Shown: positions 35,579-44,340 of the stretch, in pieces | Layout: each line of letters begins with the position of its first letter | Position numbering within the stretch: the first letter of the stretch is position 1 | Source: Bryobacteraceae bacterium | GTDB taxonomy: Bacteria > Acidobacteriota > Terriglobia > Bryobacterales > Bryobacteraceae | Reading direction: 5' to 3' | Assembly (NCBI GenBank): GCA_019187195.1 | Contig: JABAQT010000043.1 | Coordinates: 43,901-107,900 of the forward strand | DNA: 64,000 bases | Translations under genes and position numbers: made by a program | Notes under the pieces: generated by a model | Databases searched by the model: none | Told to the model about the DNA's origin: nothing | The model's input: the letters and a program-made list of their open reading frames with translations, nothing else

Positions 35579-35955
35579 GGCGGCAGTTCCAATTCGACTG
35601 TCCGGGTGGCAATCCGTGGTGCGGGTCGCGTCATCAGACGCCTTGGATCGAAGAGGTGTTGGGGTTTGAAGTGTCTCCGGCTCCAGGTCGAGCCCTCCTC
35701 GAATTGGACTCCCATGAAATAGCCGATATCGCGGTAGACGCAATAGCGGACATATCCGATAAGCTGACCCTTGGGGTAGCTGATGCGAAGAACGGTTTTG
35801 AGGGGGATAGGCTGGTCCAACTGAAGACAGGCGCCGGACAGGGAGATGTCCTCGAGGTTGGCGACAGCGCGCCGCACCTTTCCGGAGGGCTCGTTCCATT
35901 GGACATTCACCAGGTCCGCGCACAGCATTCGGGATTGTATACGCCTGTCGTGCAT
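35572..35955 (-). CDS. PilZ-domain protein
   Basis: The 127-residue protein has the PilZ c-di-GMP-binding signatures: an N-terminal arginine cluster (DRRIQSR, RxxxR) and DISLSGACL (D-x-S-x-x-G), followed by the beta-barrel strands RISYPKGQLIGYVRY and FMGVQFEE. The spacing between the two motifs is longer than usual, so binding is likely but not certain. It is a single-domain protein with no neighbouring cyclase or effector. Its 3' end overlaps pdhB by 7 bp on the opposite strand. Confidence 0.85.
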   Translation of the reverse strand: MHDRRIQSRMLCADLVNVQWNEPSGKVRRAVANLEDISLSGACLQLDQPIPLKTVLRISYPKGQLIGYVRYCVYRDIGYFMGVQFEEGSTWSRRHFKPQHLFDPRRLMTRPAPRIATRTVELELPPQ

Positions 35956-36085
35956 ATACCTTTTTATCGTCCGCGGAGAACCGCGAGTGTAGGTTGGGGG
36001 GAGGGGAAAATTGCCCTAAGGGTCCAATTCGCAATGGTCTTAGCCAACCCTCAACCTTTGCGCTACTTCATCCGATGAGGATAGA

Positions 36086-36742
36086 GTGCGGACCTGCGCG
36101 TGCTTACTGTTCTGCTTTACCCTGGTGGCCCAACCCCCTCAAAAGGAGAAACCCCAGCCCTCGATGCCGGAAGCCATGGCGGCTTCCATAGCGAAGCAGA
36201 AAGCCTCTGTCCGCCGTCAGATTGCCGGGGAGGGCGAGTCCGACAGCCCACACTCCTGGTTCACCACCCCCTGGCCGAGGGCGCCATTCGAGATCGTCGC
36301 GCCCCAGGCGCCCACTCCTGAACCCTCTTCCTCATCCCTTCAGGCCCCTTGCGACCCGCTGCCCCAATCGGATGTGGACGGGCTTATCCGAGACGCCTCC
36401 AGCCGGCAAGGGCTCAAGGAGGATCTGGTCCGCGCCGTCATGCAGCGGGAAAGCGGCTTCCGTCCCTGTGCCGTCTCCGCAAAGGGCGCCCAGGGCCTGA
36501 TGCAGATCATGCCCGCCACCGCCGCCGAACTCGGCGTAAAGAACCCCTTCGACCCCGGTGAGAACGTCCACGCCGGAGCCCGACTGTTGAAACAACTGAT
36601 CGAGCGCTACAAGGGAAATCTCGAACTCGCTTTGAGCGCCTACAACGCCGGGGCGGGCCGCGTGGACCGCGAGGGAGCCGTTCCCGACATCCCCGAAACC
36701 AGGGATTATATTCGCGACATACTCGGCAAGTTGAGCTACTGA
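36086..36742 (+). CDS. Exported lytic transglycosylase (SLT family)
   Basis: The 218-residue protein starts with GTG after a GAGG-type site and has a short signal peptide (MRTCACLLFCFTLVAQP). A Pro/Ser-rich linker (residues 25-95) leads to an SLT/lysozyme-like domain. Catalytic Glu is in QRESGF (about residue 121), followed by AKGAQGLMQIMPATA and LSAYNAGAGRVD. It should cleave peptidoglycan between MurNAc and GlcNAc, forming 1,6-anhydro ends. It is followed 21 bp later by a hydrolase-like gene with its own candidate promoter. Confidence 0.92.
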   Translation: MRTCACLLFCFTLVAQPPQKEKPQPSMPEAMAASIAKQKASVRRQIAGEGESDSPHSWFTTPWPRAPFEIVAPQAPTPEPSSSSLQAPCDPLPQSDVDGLIRDASSRQGLKEDLVRAVMQRESGFRPCAVSAKGAQGLMQIMPATAAELGVKNPFDPGENVHAGARLLKQLIERYKGNLELALSAYNAGAGRVDREGAVPDIPETRDYIRDILGKLSY

Positions 36743-36763
36743 AACGGGCTATCATAGTCCGCG

Positions 36764-37819
36764 ATGGGGCTTCGCTCGCTCTCGATCACGCTTTTCGCCT
36801 CCGTCTTGCTGGCCCAACTGCCCGAGCCCCAAGGCCGCTATACCCCGGCGCGCATGACCTTCGTTGCCAGAGACGCTTCACGCGATGAGCCGTTGACGCC
36901 CGACCCTACCGATCGCCGCGAGTTCGCCGTTCACGTCTGGTACCCCTGCATGCCCGCCACCGGGTCCCAGGCCCAATACCTGCCTGACCTCTCGAAATGG
37001 CGCGAGGCATTGGGTGACGATCTCCTCCTTTCCGCGCTCGATGGAGCGTTGGAACCGGCTTCCAGGGCTAGACCCAAGGTTCGCGCCCAGGGCGAAGTGC
37101 TACATGGCCGGTTCCCCCTGCTGGTTTTCTTCCCCATGCCCGGCGCGAGCAGCCTGGGGTACACCACTATCCTCAGCAATCTGGTCAGCTACGGCTACAT
37201 CGTGGTCGCGCTCGACCCCGCCTACGAGGTGTTCGCCACCACGCTTTCCGAGGGCCGCATCGCCGGATTCGCCGCCATGGGGTGGTTCGAGCCGCCCGAG
37301 TCCAGGATCAGCGTCTTCGAGGCGGAGCGCGTCAAGGTGTGGACAGCGGACGCGAAATTCGCTCTGGACCAGATGGCGGCGAGCAAGCTGTTTCTGCGCA
37401 GCATCGACTGGCGGAAGGCAGGCGCTCTCGGCCACCTGACGGGCGCAAAGGCGGCCATGGCGCTCACCCGCCAGGACTCACGCGTCAAGCTCTGCCTGAA
37501 CCTGGACGGTTACCCGCTCGACGAAGGCTTTCCGAAGCCTATCGCCATCATCCACGAGGAGTTACGGGAGCCGGTCCGTCCCGTCCCCGGCCTGATCTAC
37601 GACATCCTCGTTCGCACGTCCGCGATGCATATGCGCAGTTATCTCGACTTCGACGTGCTGAACGGACGGCCAGGAGCGGAGGAGACCATGCTCCTGCTGA
37701 GCCAATATACCGCCGCCTACTTCGACAAGGTTCTGCGCCATAAGATGGGTACGGTGCTCGACTATAAGGCTCTTCCGGGAGTGGAGGTGAAGCAGTACGA
37801 ATCACCGGAAGGACGGTGA
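36764..37819 (+). CDS. Alpha/beta-hydrolase-fold protein (PAF-acetylhydrolase-like) lacking the nucleophile
   Basis: The 351-residue protein has a short signal peptide and a fold resembling platelet-activating-factor acetylhydrolase II. The oxyanion strand is FPLLVFFPMPGASSLGY and the acid is in LNLDG (Asp248). The nucleophile elbow, normally GHSxGG, reads GHLTG (residues 223-227), so the catalytic Ser is Leu225. His289 (AMHMRSYLDF) may be the remaining triad histidine. It is probably a catalytically dead or repurposed exported protein. TATCAT ends 8 nt before the ATG with no Shine-Dalgarno sequence. Confidence 0.75.
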   Translation: MGLRSLSITLFASVLLAQLPEPQGRYTPARMTFVARDASRDEPLTPDPTDRREFAVHVWYPCMPATGSQAQYLPDLSKWREALGDDLLLSALDGALEPASRARPKVRAQGEVLHGRFPLLVFFPMPGASSLGYTTILSNLVSYGYIVVALDPAYEVFATTLSEGRIAGFAAMGWFEPPESRISVFEAERVKVWTADAKFALDQMAASKLFLRSIDWRKAGALGHLTGAKAAMALTRQDSRVKLCLNLDGYPLDEGFPKPIAIIHEELREPVRPVPGLIYDILVRTSAMHMRSYLDFDVLNGRPGAEETMLLLSQYTAAYFDKVLRHKMGTVLDYKALPGVEVKQYESPEGR

Positions 37820-37820
37820 T
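37801..37820. terminator. Hairpin over the stop codon between convergent genes
   Basis: A perfect 7-bp inverted repeat (ATCACCG / CGGTGAT) with a 6-nt loop covers the stop codon of the hydrolase-like gene and lies just beyond the 3' end of the convergent SDR gene. No U-tract follows. Confidence 0.35.
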
Positions 37821-37825
37821 CACGG

Positions 37826-38557
37826 CTACCGCAGGCTCAGCCCCCCGTCGACGGCCATGATCTGGCCCGTCACGAAGTTCGAAGCGCGGAGGAAATAGGA
37901 AACCGCCTCCGCGATCTCGGCCGCCGTACCCGCGCGCCGCGCCGGGGTGGCGCGCACCATCGCCTCGGCCTTTTCATCGAGCGCGCCGAAGGGGATCACT
38001 CCCGGGGCCACGGAATTTACGGTAATGTCCGGCGCAAGCGCTTTCGCCAATGCCTTGGTGAGCATGATGACCCCCGCCTTCGATGCGCAATAGTGGACGT
38101 GCCCGGCCCACGGGCGCAATCCGCCGAGCGAACTGATGTTCACAATGCGTCCCCCGCCGTGCTTACTCATCAGCTTCGCACCCTGCTGGCAGCAGAAGAA
38201 AACGCTCTTCAGATTCACGGCATGGATGAAATCCCAATCCGCCTCGGTGATGTCGAAGGGATGGAAGCGCGTGAATCGCGCGGCGTTGTTCACCAATCCA
38301 TCGAGCCTTCCGTGCTGGCGCTCGATGGCGGCGAACATCTCCGTAATCTCCGCTACGTTTTCGAGATTGGCCCGGTATATCCCCGCCGCTCCGCATTCGT
38401 CCCCCGTCCGGCGCGCTTCCGCTTCGGAAGAACCGTAGTGGATCAACACCCGGGCTCCCTCGCTCGACAGGTGTAAGGCGATACCGCGCCCCACCCTCTT
38501 CGCCGCGCCGGTCACCAGCACCAGCTTTCCGGTCAGCGCGCTAGACGGTTGGTTCAT
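37826..38557 (-). CDS. Short-chain dehydrogenase, pteridine-reductase-like
   Basis: A 243-residue SDR with VTGAAKRVGRGIALHL at the N-terminus (TGxxxRxG, as in pteridine reductase-like SDRs that bind NADPH), NNAARF, SSLGG and catalytic YCASK. All catalytic residues are present. The ATG at 38557 lies 17 bp inside the end of the upstream MFS gene; the longer frame to 38677 is not supported. It is the last gene of the mazG-to-SDR operon. Its substrate is unknown; a dihydropterin or a sugar-like ketone are options. Confidence 0.9.
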   Translation of the reverse strand: MNQPSSALTGKLVLVTGAAKRVGRGIALHLSSEGARVLIHYGSSEAEARRTGDECGAAGIYRANLENVAEITEMFAAIERQHGRLDGLVNNAARFTRFHPFDITEADWDFIHAVNLKSVFFCCQQGAKLMSKHGGGRIVNISSLGGLRPWAGHVHYCASKAGVIMLTKALAKALAPDITVNSVAPGVIPFGALDEKAEAMVRATPARRAGTAAEIAEAVSYFLRASNFVTGQIMAVDGGLSLR

Positions 38558-39833
38558 GCACTTCCACCTCCTCCGGTTCGATGCCTTCCCGGGCGGGCTC
38601 GGGAAGCCGCCCGTACGAGTCGAGCGCCAGCCAGTAGACAGCCGTGAGCGAACTGATGGCGCCCGACCATGCTCCAATCGTGCGCGGGCTGTAGAACTGG
38701 CTGGCGGCGCCCGCGGCGGTCATCGACAGCATCATCATTCCCCAGGTCAGCGTCTCATAGGTGGAAAATACACGTCCGCGGTATTCATCGGCAACATGCC
38801 GCAGGAGTTGTGAGAAGTTCATCACCGAACTGATGGCGATCGCGCATCGGGAAAGCGCGATGAAAACAAGCGCCATGGCGAACTGTTTCATCTGGCTGAA
38901 CACGATATACGCGCCGCCATGCACGAGGAAGCAGAAGGCGACGGTGCGTTTATAGCCCACAAAGCTCAACCGCGGGCCGAACCTGTGCGCGATGAATCCG
39001 CCGATGAGCAAACCCACGCCGGCGAAACTCCAGATAGTCCCGATACCCGCCGCTCCGCGGTGGAAAACGTTCTCCCCGAACAGGCTGAAGAGGATCTGCG
39101 CGGCGCCGCCTCCACTGGCCCATCCGAGCCCAAGGACCGCGATGCCGAGCAGCAGCGGATTCCGCCGCATGTAGCGCAGCCCCTCCGCATACTCGTGCCA
39201 CGGCCGCACCACCTCGTTTTCGGTAAGCGCTTTACGCTGCGCCCGGAAGGCTCCGCCCGGCACGCGCAGCCTCGAGATGCTCCAGGCGGAGAACAGGAAC
39301 GACAACGCATTGATGAAAAAAGCCCATTGATACCCCAGTTGCGAAACGCTCGCTCCTCCGAGCATGGTTCCAATGGTCAGCGTGGTCCACTGTGTTGTCT
39401 GCGTCAGCGAATTCGCGGTGTGCAACTGCTCGCGCGTGGCGATGGCGGGAAGAATCGAGGAGCGCCCGCTGGTAAAGAACGGCGAAGCCAGCATCAGCAG
39501 CGCGCTCAGAAGATACAGCGCCTTGCTGTTCATCGAATGGATTGTCGTGATGAACCCCAGCGCCACCACGGCGCGCGTGAGATCGCTGATGATCATGATG
39601 CGCTTGCGGTCCATGCGGTCGAGCAGCACGCCGGCGAGCGGCCCCGCGAGAATCGCCGGAACCGCCCTCGAGAGCAGGACGCCCGTCACCACCAGTCCCG
39701 AATCGGCGTGCTGCACCGCCAGTCCGAACACGGCGATGTTGTTGAAGTGGTCTCCGATTTCGCTCACCACTTGCCCCATCCATGTGTAGCGGTAGTTCGG
39801 ATTTTCCTTGAGAAGCTCGATGAATCCGGCCAT
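38541..39833 (-). CDS. MFS transporter, enterobactin-exporter-like (MFS_3)
   Basis: The 430-residue protein has about twelve helices. It begins MAGFIELLKENPNYRYTW and carries EIGDHFNNIAVFGL and LLDRMDRKRIMI, typical of the EntS/MFS_3 group of drug or siderophore exporters. The C-terminus is acidic (EGIEPEEVEVHEPTV). The ATG shares one base with the EamA stop (TGATG). A longer open frame to 40520 runs through eamA in another frame and is not real. Its cargo may relate to the amino-acid genes upstream, but this is inference. Confidence 0.9.
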   Translation of the reverse strand: MAGFIELLKENPNYRYTWMGQVVSEIGDHFNNIAVFGLAVQHADSGLVVTGVLLSRAVPAILAGPLAGVLLDRMDRKRIMIISDLTRAVVALGFITTIHSMNSKALYLLSALLMLASPFFTSGRSSILPAIATREQLHTANSLTQTTQWTTLTIGTMLGGASVSQLGYQWAFFINALSFLFSAWSISRLRVPGGAFRAQRKALTENEVVRPWHEYAEGLRYMRRNPLLLGIAVLGLGWASGGGAAQILFSLFGENVFHRGAAGIGTIWSFAGVGLLIGGFIAHRFGPRLSFVGYKRTVAFCFLVHGGAYIVFSQMKQFAMALVFIALSRCAIAISSVMNFSQLLRHVADEYRGRVFSTYETLTWGMMMLSMTAAGAASQFYSPRTIGAWSGAISSLTAVYWLALDSYGRLPEPAREGIEPEEVEVHEPTV

Positions 39834-40762
39834 CAGCCTCGCTCCGTGAGGAAGACTCCGCCAAGCACCAATGCTCCGCCCGCCACCAGCGCGGAGGTGA
39901 TGTGGTCGCCCAGCAGGAGGACGCCGAGTATGGTCGCCATGATGGGCTGCAGGTAGCTGAAACTGCCTACTCGCGAGGCCGGAATATACGTCAGGGCGTA
40001 ATAGAAAATCAGGTAGGCCACGGCTGACGGGAAAGCGGCCATGTATAGCAGGCTCAGCCATCCCGCCGGAGTCACGCGCGAGTAAGAGAAAGTGAGGCTC
40101 TCCCAGGCGATCACGGGCAGAAGCGTCAACCCGCCGCCGAGAAAGGCGAACGTGTTGATGGTCAGCCCGCCGTGTTTCGCCGTCAGTTTCTTGCCGATAA
40201 CGGCGAAGGCCGCGAAAGCGGTGCCCGAAAGCAACACCAGAAAGTCGCCGAGCAAGGTGGCGTTTGTTCCCGCCGAGCGCGATGTCTGCAGCACGCCCAC
40301 ACCGCTCAGGGCCAGCCCCATCCCGGCGAGGCGCAACCCGTTCAGCCGCTCGAGGCCGGAGAGCGCCGAGAGCGCCAGCACCTGGAGCGGCATGATGCCC
40401 GTCATGATGGCGGCATGCGGGGTGCTCGTACGCTCCAGCCCCAGCAGGAACAGAACCTGGTTGAACGTCACCCCCGTCACCCCGAGCAGCAGCAGAGTCG
40501 GAATGTCCTTCCGCGTCCACGGCTCATGATCGAACTCGCGGCCTTTCCAGATATAGAGAGGCAGCAGGAGCAGTCCGGCGATCAGCGCGCGCAGGCTGGC
40601 CGCCAGCAGAGCAGGAAAGTACCTCAAGGCAACGCGCGCAATGACGAAATTCAGCGCCCAGAAGAACACCATCAACGTGAGCAGCGCATACAGACGGACA
40701 TGAGAGGGTTGTCCCGCGATGGTTCCGCTGCCGCAGGCGGCGGAAGGGCTCTGCGTGCTCAA
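39833..40762 (-). CDS. EamA/DMT-family transporter
   Basis: The 309-residue protein has ten predicted helices in two EamA repeats (VFFWALNFVIARVALRYF in the first, GTAFAAFAVIGKKLT in the second). Relatives export amino acids or other small metabolites. Its start overlaps the racemase-like gene's stop by 4 bp. Position directly after a GNAT and a racemase suggests it may move an amino acid or its N-acyl derivative. Confidence 0.9.
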   Translation of the reverse strand: MSTQSPSAACGSGTIAGQPSHVRLYALLTLMVFFWALNFVIARVALRYFPALLAASLRALIAGLLLLPLYIWKGREFDHEPWTRKDIPTLLLLGVTGVTFNQVLFLLGLERTSTPHAAIMTGIMPLQVLALSALSGLERLNGLRLAGMGLALSGVGVLQTSRSAGTNATLLGDFLVLLSGTAFAAFAVIGKKLTAKHGGLTINTFAFLGGGLTLLPVIAWESLTFSYSRVTPAGWLSLLYMAAFPSAVAYLIFYYALTYIPASRVGSFSYLQPIMATILGVLLLGDHITSALVAGGALVLGGVFLTERG

Positions 40763-41874
40763 CGCAGGGTCTCCTCCCGGACCGTGATCTGCTTCAGAAA
40801 GTTCATGTCGATCGGGTAGCCGAAGCCGGGTTCGTCGCGAACCACGATGGTTCCGCGGGCGGTCACCTCGACCGGCGGAGCGATGATGTCACGGGACCAG
40901 TAGCGGCTGCTCGCGGAAACATCGCCCGGCAGCACGAAGCCGGGCAACGTAGCCATTGCTATGTTGTGCGCCCGACCGATTCCAGCCTCGAGCATTCCAC
41001 CGCACCATACCGGAATGCCGTGCGACTGGCAGACATCGTGTACTTTGACCGCTTCCGCGAATCCGCCTACCCTTCCCAGCTTGATGTTGATAATGCCGCA
41101 TGCCTTCATGCGGATGGCCTGCCCGGCCTGGTGCGCCGAACGGATGCACTCATCAAGACAGATGGGCGTCTGGAGCGCGGCCTGCAACGGAACGTGGTCG
41201 ATAATCTCATCGTGCGCCAACGGCTGTTCGATCATCATCAGGTAGAACTCATCGAGCCGCCGCAGATGATCGATGTCCTTCAGTGTGTAGGCGCTGTTGG
41301 CGTCCGCCATCAGTTTGATCGAAGGGAACTCCTTACGAACCTCCCTGATGACGTCAACGTCCCAGCCGGGCTTGATCTTCATCTTGATCCGCTGATAGCC
41401 CGCCTTGATCTCGGTTTCGATCTTCTGAAGCAGTTGGGGGACGGTGTCCTGAATCCCGATGGAAACTCCGCACGGTATCTCCCGGCGCGCGCCCCCGCCG
41501 ATGTGCTGGTGGAGCGGCTTGCCGAGGAGGCGCGCCTCGAGGTCCCACGCGGCCGCCTCCAATCCGCCGCGGGCCATATTGTGCCCGCGAATGTGCGCCG
41601 TGCGCGCGCCCACTTCGCCCGCCGCGCCGAATTCATGGTGGAGCACGCGCGGAGCCACGTAGTCACGCAGAATCAACCACGCCGAATCGGTCCACTCCTC
41701 GTTGTAGAAGGGATTTTCACCGCAGGTGGCCTCCCCCCAGCCCGCGATTCCGCCGCCTGAAACCTCCACCAGAATCATCGTGCGTTCATACGTCCGCCCG
41801 AAGCTCGTCTCGAAGAAATGCACCAGCGGCATGCGGATCTGCCGCAGCGTGATCTGATCAATACGGAATGACAT
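40759..41874 (-). CDS. Enolase-superfamily N-acylamino-acid racemase / o-succinylbenzoate synthase
   Basis: The 371-residue protein matches the NSAR/OSBS group. KxK is RIKMKIKPGWD (Lys164, Lys166), metal ligands are Asp191 (MADANSAY), Glu216 (MIEQPL) and Asp241 (CLDECI), and the opposite base is Lys265 (INIKLGRVGG). Such enzymes either make o-succinylbenzoate for menaquinone or racemise N-succinyl amino acids, and many do both. No men gene is nearby. A COG3375-like GNAT gene lies 9 bp upstream, so I favour N-succinylamino-acid racemase. It would be named menC if it proves to be OSBS. Confidence 0.88.
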   Translation of the reverse strand: MSFRIDQITLRQIRMPLVHFFETSFGRTYERTMILVEVSGGGIAGWGEATCGENPFYNEEWTDSAWLILRDYVAPRVLHHEFGAAGEVGARTAHIRGHNMARGGLEAAAWDLEARLLGKPLHQHIGGGARREIPCGVSIGIQDTVPQLLQKIETEIKAGYQRIKMKIKPGWDVDVIREVRKEFPSIKLMADANSAYTLKDIDHLRRLDEFYLMMIEQPLAHDEIIDHVPLQAALQTPICLDECIRSAHQAGQAIRMKACGIINIKLGRVGGFAEAVKVHDVCQSHGIPVWCGGMLEAGIGRAHNIAMATLPGFVLPGDVSASSRYWSRDIIAPPVEVTARGTIVVRDEPGFGYPIDMNFLKQITVREETLR

Positions 41875-41883
41875 CGCTCCTCC

Positions 41884-42615
41884 TCAACCCTCCCGGGTGG
41901 AGAACAGGTAATCCCCCGTTTCCCCTGTCCTTTCGAAGCCCGATGCCTCGAGACCCCGGCGCAGGTATTCGAGGAAACGCTCGCGCACCATGTCCTGAAC
42001 GGCGCGCGCCTGTTGCGCGTCCATCTGCCGCAGCGTGTCAATGTTCGATGGAATGGAGATGCGCGCTTCGACGGGAGGCGGCGGCGGGGGAGTGTGGTTC
42101 AGAATGGCCCGCACGCGCGGGGAATCGATATACCACTCGGCCACGCAGCGGTCTGTCGGCAGGCCCCCGTGCAGGTGGCTCGATGTTGTTCCGTACTGGT
42201 TGGGAACGAAACGCCGCACCACGGCTCCCAGCCGGTCGATGTTGAAGAAAGCGTTCTTCAACTCGAGCGGATCGAACGTCCACTCGATCAGCCTGATGCC
42301 GCGCGATAGCGCTTCCTCGCGCTGCATCAGCTTCAGCTTTCGCCCCAGCCCGCGGTCGCGGTATCCGGCCAGCGTGCCCAGCATGTGGCTATGCAGGTAA
42401 ATGGATCCGTCGGACTTGAGTCCGGGGATGGCCACCAGAAACGCCACCATGCGTTCGCCGTCGAAGGCGCCGAACGTCTGTCCTCCCACTTTGTTCGCCA
42501 CCACGAACAGCCGCCGCGGCAGCAGTTCGACGTCCGCGAACCCCCAGATCTCCCGCTGGAGATTCACCGCCTCCTCGTATTCCGCGATGGTGGTCAGTTG
42601 CCGTGTCTCGATCAC
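41884..42615 (-). CDS. GNAT acyltransferase, COG3375-like
   Basis: The 243-residue protein has a GNAT domain (acyl-CoA motif region GTLAGYRDRGLGRKLKL) followed by an extended C-terminal part (IEWTFDPLELKNAFFNIDRLG, FVPNQYG) found in a family often encoded beside NSAR/OSBS enzymes. In Geobacillus kaustophilus an N-succinyltransferase of this kind, an NSAR and a desuccinylase convert D- to L-amino acids. A poly-Pro run (six residues) precedes the last third. The start overlaps mazG by 4 bp. No M20-type desuccinylase is in the window. Confidence 0.85.
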   Translation of the reverse strand: MIETRQLTTIAEYEEAVNLQREIWGFADVELLPRRLFVVANKVGGQTFGAFDGERMVAFLVAIPGLKSDGSIYLHSHMLGTLAGYRDRGLGRKLKLMQREEALSRGIRLIEWTFDPLELKNAFFNIDRLGAVVRRFVPNQYGTTSSHLHGGLPTDRCVAEWYIDSPRVRAILNHTPPPPPPVEARISIPSNIDTLRQMDAQQARAVQDMVRERFLEYLRRGLEASGFERTGETGDYLFSTREG

Positions 42616-43409
42616 AAACTCTTTGCCTCCTGCCAGAGCGCCTCCATCTCCTCGAGAGTCGAGGCGCTGACGGTCTTCCCGCGCGCGGCCAGACCCTGTT
42701 CCACGTGCGCAAACCGCTTCCGGAATTTCGCATTCGTGCGCCGCAAAGCCTGCTCGGGGTCCACTTTCAGGAACCGCGCGAGGTTGACTATGGTGAACAG
42801 CAGGTCCCCGATTTCACCTTCCATTTCGCCCTGGTCCCGCGCGCTGCGCGCCTGCTCCAACTCCGCGATCTCCTCGCGGACCTTATCGAACACCTGCGCG
42901 GCACTCTCCCAATCAAAGCCCGCCGCGGCTGCCTTGGAACTGATCTGTTGCGCTTCGACCAGCGCCGGCATCGCCCTCGGAACGCCGTCCAGCATCCCCC
43001 GCTGCTCTCCGCGGTCTTTCTTCTCCTGCTGTTTGATCTCGTCCCAGCGCACCTTCACTTCATCGGATGTTTTTGCGTTTCCATCGCCGAAAACATGCGG
43101 ATGACGGCGGATCAGCTTTTCGTTGATCGCCTGAAGCGAGTCCTCGATGGTGAAATGCCCTTCCTCGGCCGCCATCTGGGCATGAAAGACGGCTTGCAGC
43201 AGCAAATCGCCGAGTTCCTCGGCGAGCGCGCGCCAGTCCCGGTTGTCGATGGCTTCCATCACCTCGTAGGTCTCCTCGAGCGTGTACGGCTTGATGGAAT
43301 CGAAGGTCTGCTCCCGGTCCCAGGGGCATCCGCCGGGCGCCCGCAGGCGCGCCATGATCCCGACGAGTTGCTGGAATCGCTGGCCGGCGTTTGCTGAGGA
43401 TTCTGACAT
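42612..43409 (-). CDS. mazG: Nucleoside triphosphate pyrophosphohydrolase
   Basis: The 265-residue protein has two tandem MazG domains, as in E. coli. The first has CPWDREQTFDSIKPYTLEE and EELGDLLLQAVFHA (ExxED-type Mg site), and the second has FDKVREEIAELEQA and EGEIGDLLFTIVNLAR. It hydrolyses NTPs/dNTPs to monophosphates, cleaning damaged nucleotides and affecting (p)ppGpp. It heads the six-gene minus-strand operon running to 37826. Confidence 0.95.
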   Translation of the reverse strand: MSESSANAGQRFQQLVGIMARLRAPGGCPWDREQTFDSIKPYTLEETYEVMEAIDNRDWRALAEELGDLLLQAVFHAQMAAEEGHFTIEDSLQAINEKLIRRHPHVFGDGNAKTSDEVKVRWDEIKQQEKKDRGEQRGMLDGVPRAMPALVEAQQISSKAAAAGFDWESAAQVFDKVREEIAELEQARSARDQGEMEGEIGDLLFTIVNLARFLKVDPEQALRRTNAKFRKRFAHVEQGLAARGKTVSASTLEEMEALWQEAKSL

Positions 43410-43488
43410 TATTAGAAGCGGCGACCGTGACCGCGGCGAGAGGATACGTCTAAATTTATCATGGCCGGGGCGCTCACCGCCGGGCGGA

Positions 43489-44340
43489 TCAATACAGCGG
43501 TTTACGGACTCCCTGTGTCACTTGAGCGGTGATGCGCCCCACTCCCTCGATTCGCCCTCCAACACGATCGCCCGCCTTGATGCGCGCTCCCTTCGGGCAA
43601 CCCGTGCTGATCAGATCGCCTGGATGCAAGGTCATGAAATCGCTATGAAAGCGCACCAGTTCGAACGGACGGGTCCGCATGTGCCGGACGAAGTCGCGTG
43701 AGCATATGCCGCCGTTGTGTTCCGTGATCACCTCGAGACCGTCCACGTCGCCGGCCTCGTCCGCGGTGACAATGACAGGCCCGAAGCTGAAGAAGGTGTC
43801 GATGCTCTTCGAACGCGTCAGGTAGCGCGTATTCCCGCGGAGCACATCGAGCGCCGTGAGATCCAGCGTGACCGTGTACCCGTAGATCACTTCCCGTACA
43901 TGTTCGGCCGGAACGAAACGGCATGTCTTTCCGATTACCACGCCCAACTCTCCTTCCGCGTCGACGTCGCTCGATATCTCCGGCGGCGGCAACACGATCT
44001 CCCCATCCGGCGGAAAGAGGCAACTCGACGGCTTCATGAAACTGCCCGGTTCTTCCGGCTGCACCGCCTGGATGTCCTCGGCGTGAGAGAGATAGTTGAG
44101 TCCGATGCACCAGATCTTGGGCGGGTGGTCATAGGGCAGCGCGGGCTTCACTTCGCTGAGCGGCAGTCCTTCCACTTCAGCCACGGGCATGGCGCCGATG
44201 CCGGCTGCAATCAATGCGAGTACGCTATCCGGATAGTTCGTGCCGTGGCGGGCGTTGATCAACTGGACTGGATAAATCGCGCCGCCATCCACAACTCCGG
44301 CGTGGCGTCCGCCCTGATAAGAAAAGCTCATCAGTTTCAT
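43489..44340 (-). CDS. Fumarylacetoacetate hydrolase family protein
   Basis: The 283-residue protein has the FAH fold. It has IWCIGLNYLSHAEDI (family GLNY/H motif), metal-site EGELGVVIGK, GYTVTLDLTA, TRSKSIDTFFSFGPVI and LHPGDLISTGCPKGA. Metal-binding glutamates and lysine are present, so it is probably active as a hydrolase or decarboxylase on a beta-keto or fumarylpyruvate-like acid in aromatic or sugar catabolism. The ATG overlaps the upstream SDR stop by 4 bp (ATGA); a longer open frame to 44802 is a shadow. Confidence 0.9.
   Translation of the reverse strand: MKLMSFSYQGGRHAGVVDGGAIYPVQLINARHGTNYPDSVLALIAAGIGAMPVAEVEGLPLSEVKPALPYDHPPKIWCIGLNYLSHAEDIQAVQPEEPGSFMKPSSCLFPPDGEIVLPPPEISSDVDAEGELGVVIGKTCRFVPAEHVREVIYGYTVTLDLTALDVLRGNTRYLTRSKSIDTFFSFGPVIVTADEAGDVDGLEVITEHNGGICSRDFVRHMRTRPFELVRFHSDFMTLHPGDLISTGCPKGARIKAGDRVGGRIEGVGRITAQVTQGVRKPLY

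Noticed and set aside
35956..36085. A riboswitch or structured RNA in the gap before the transglycosylase gene
   Set aside because: Only short, weak inverted repeats (5-6 bp) are present; the conserved core of a GEMM-type c-di-GMP riboswitch is absent.
38541..40520. A single 659-codon frame that could suggest a fused transporter
   Set aside because: Only the part from 39833 encodes the MFS protein; the rest runs through eamA out of frame.
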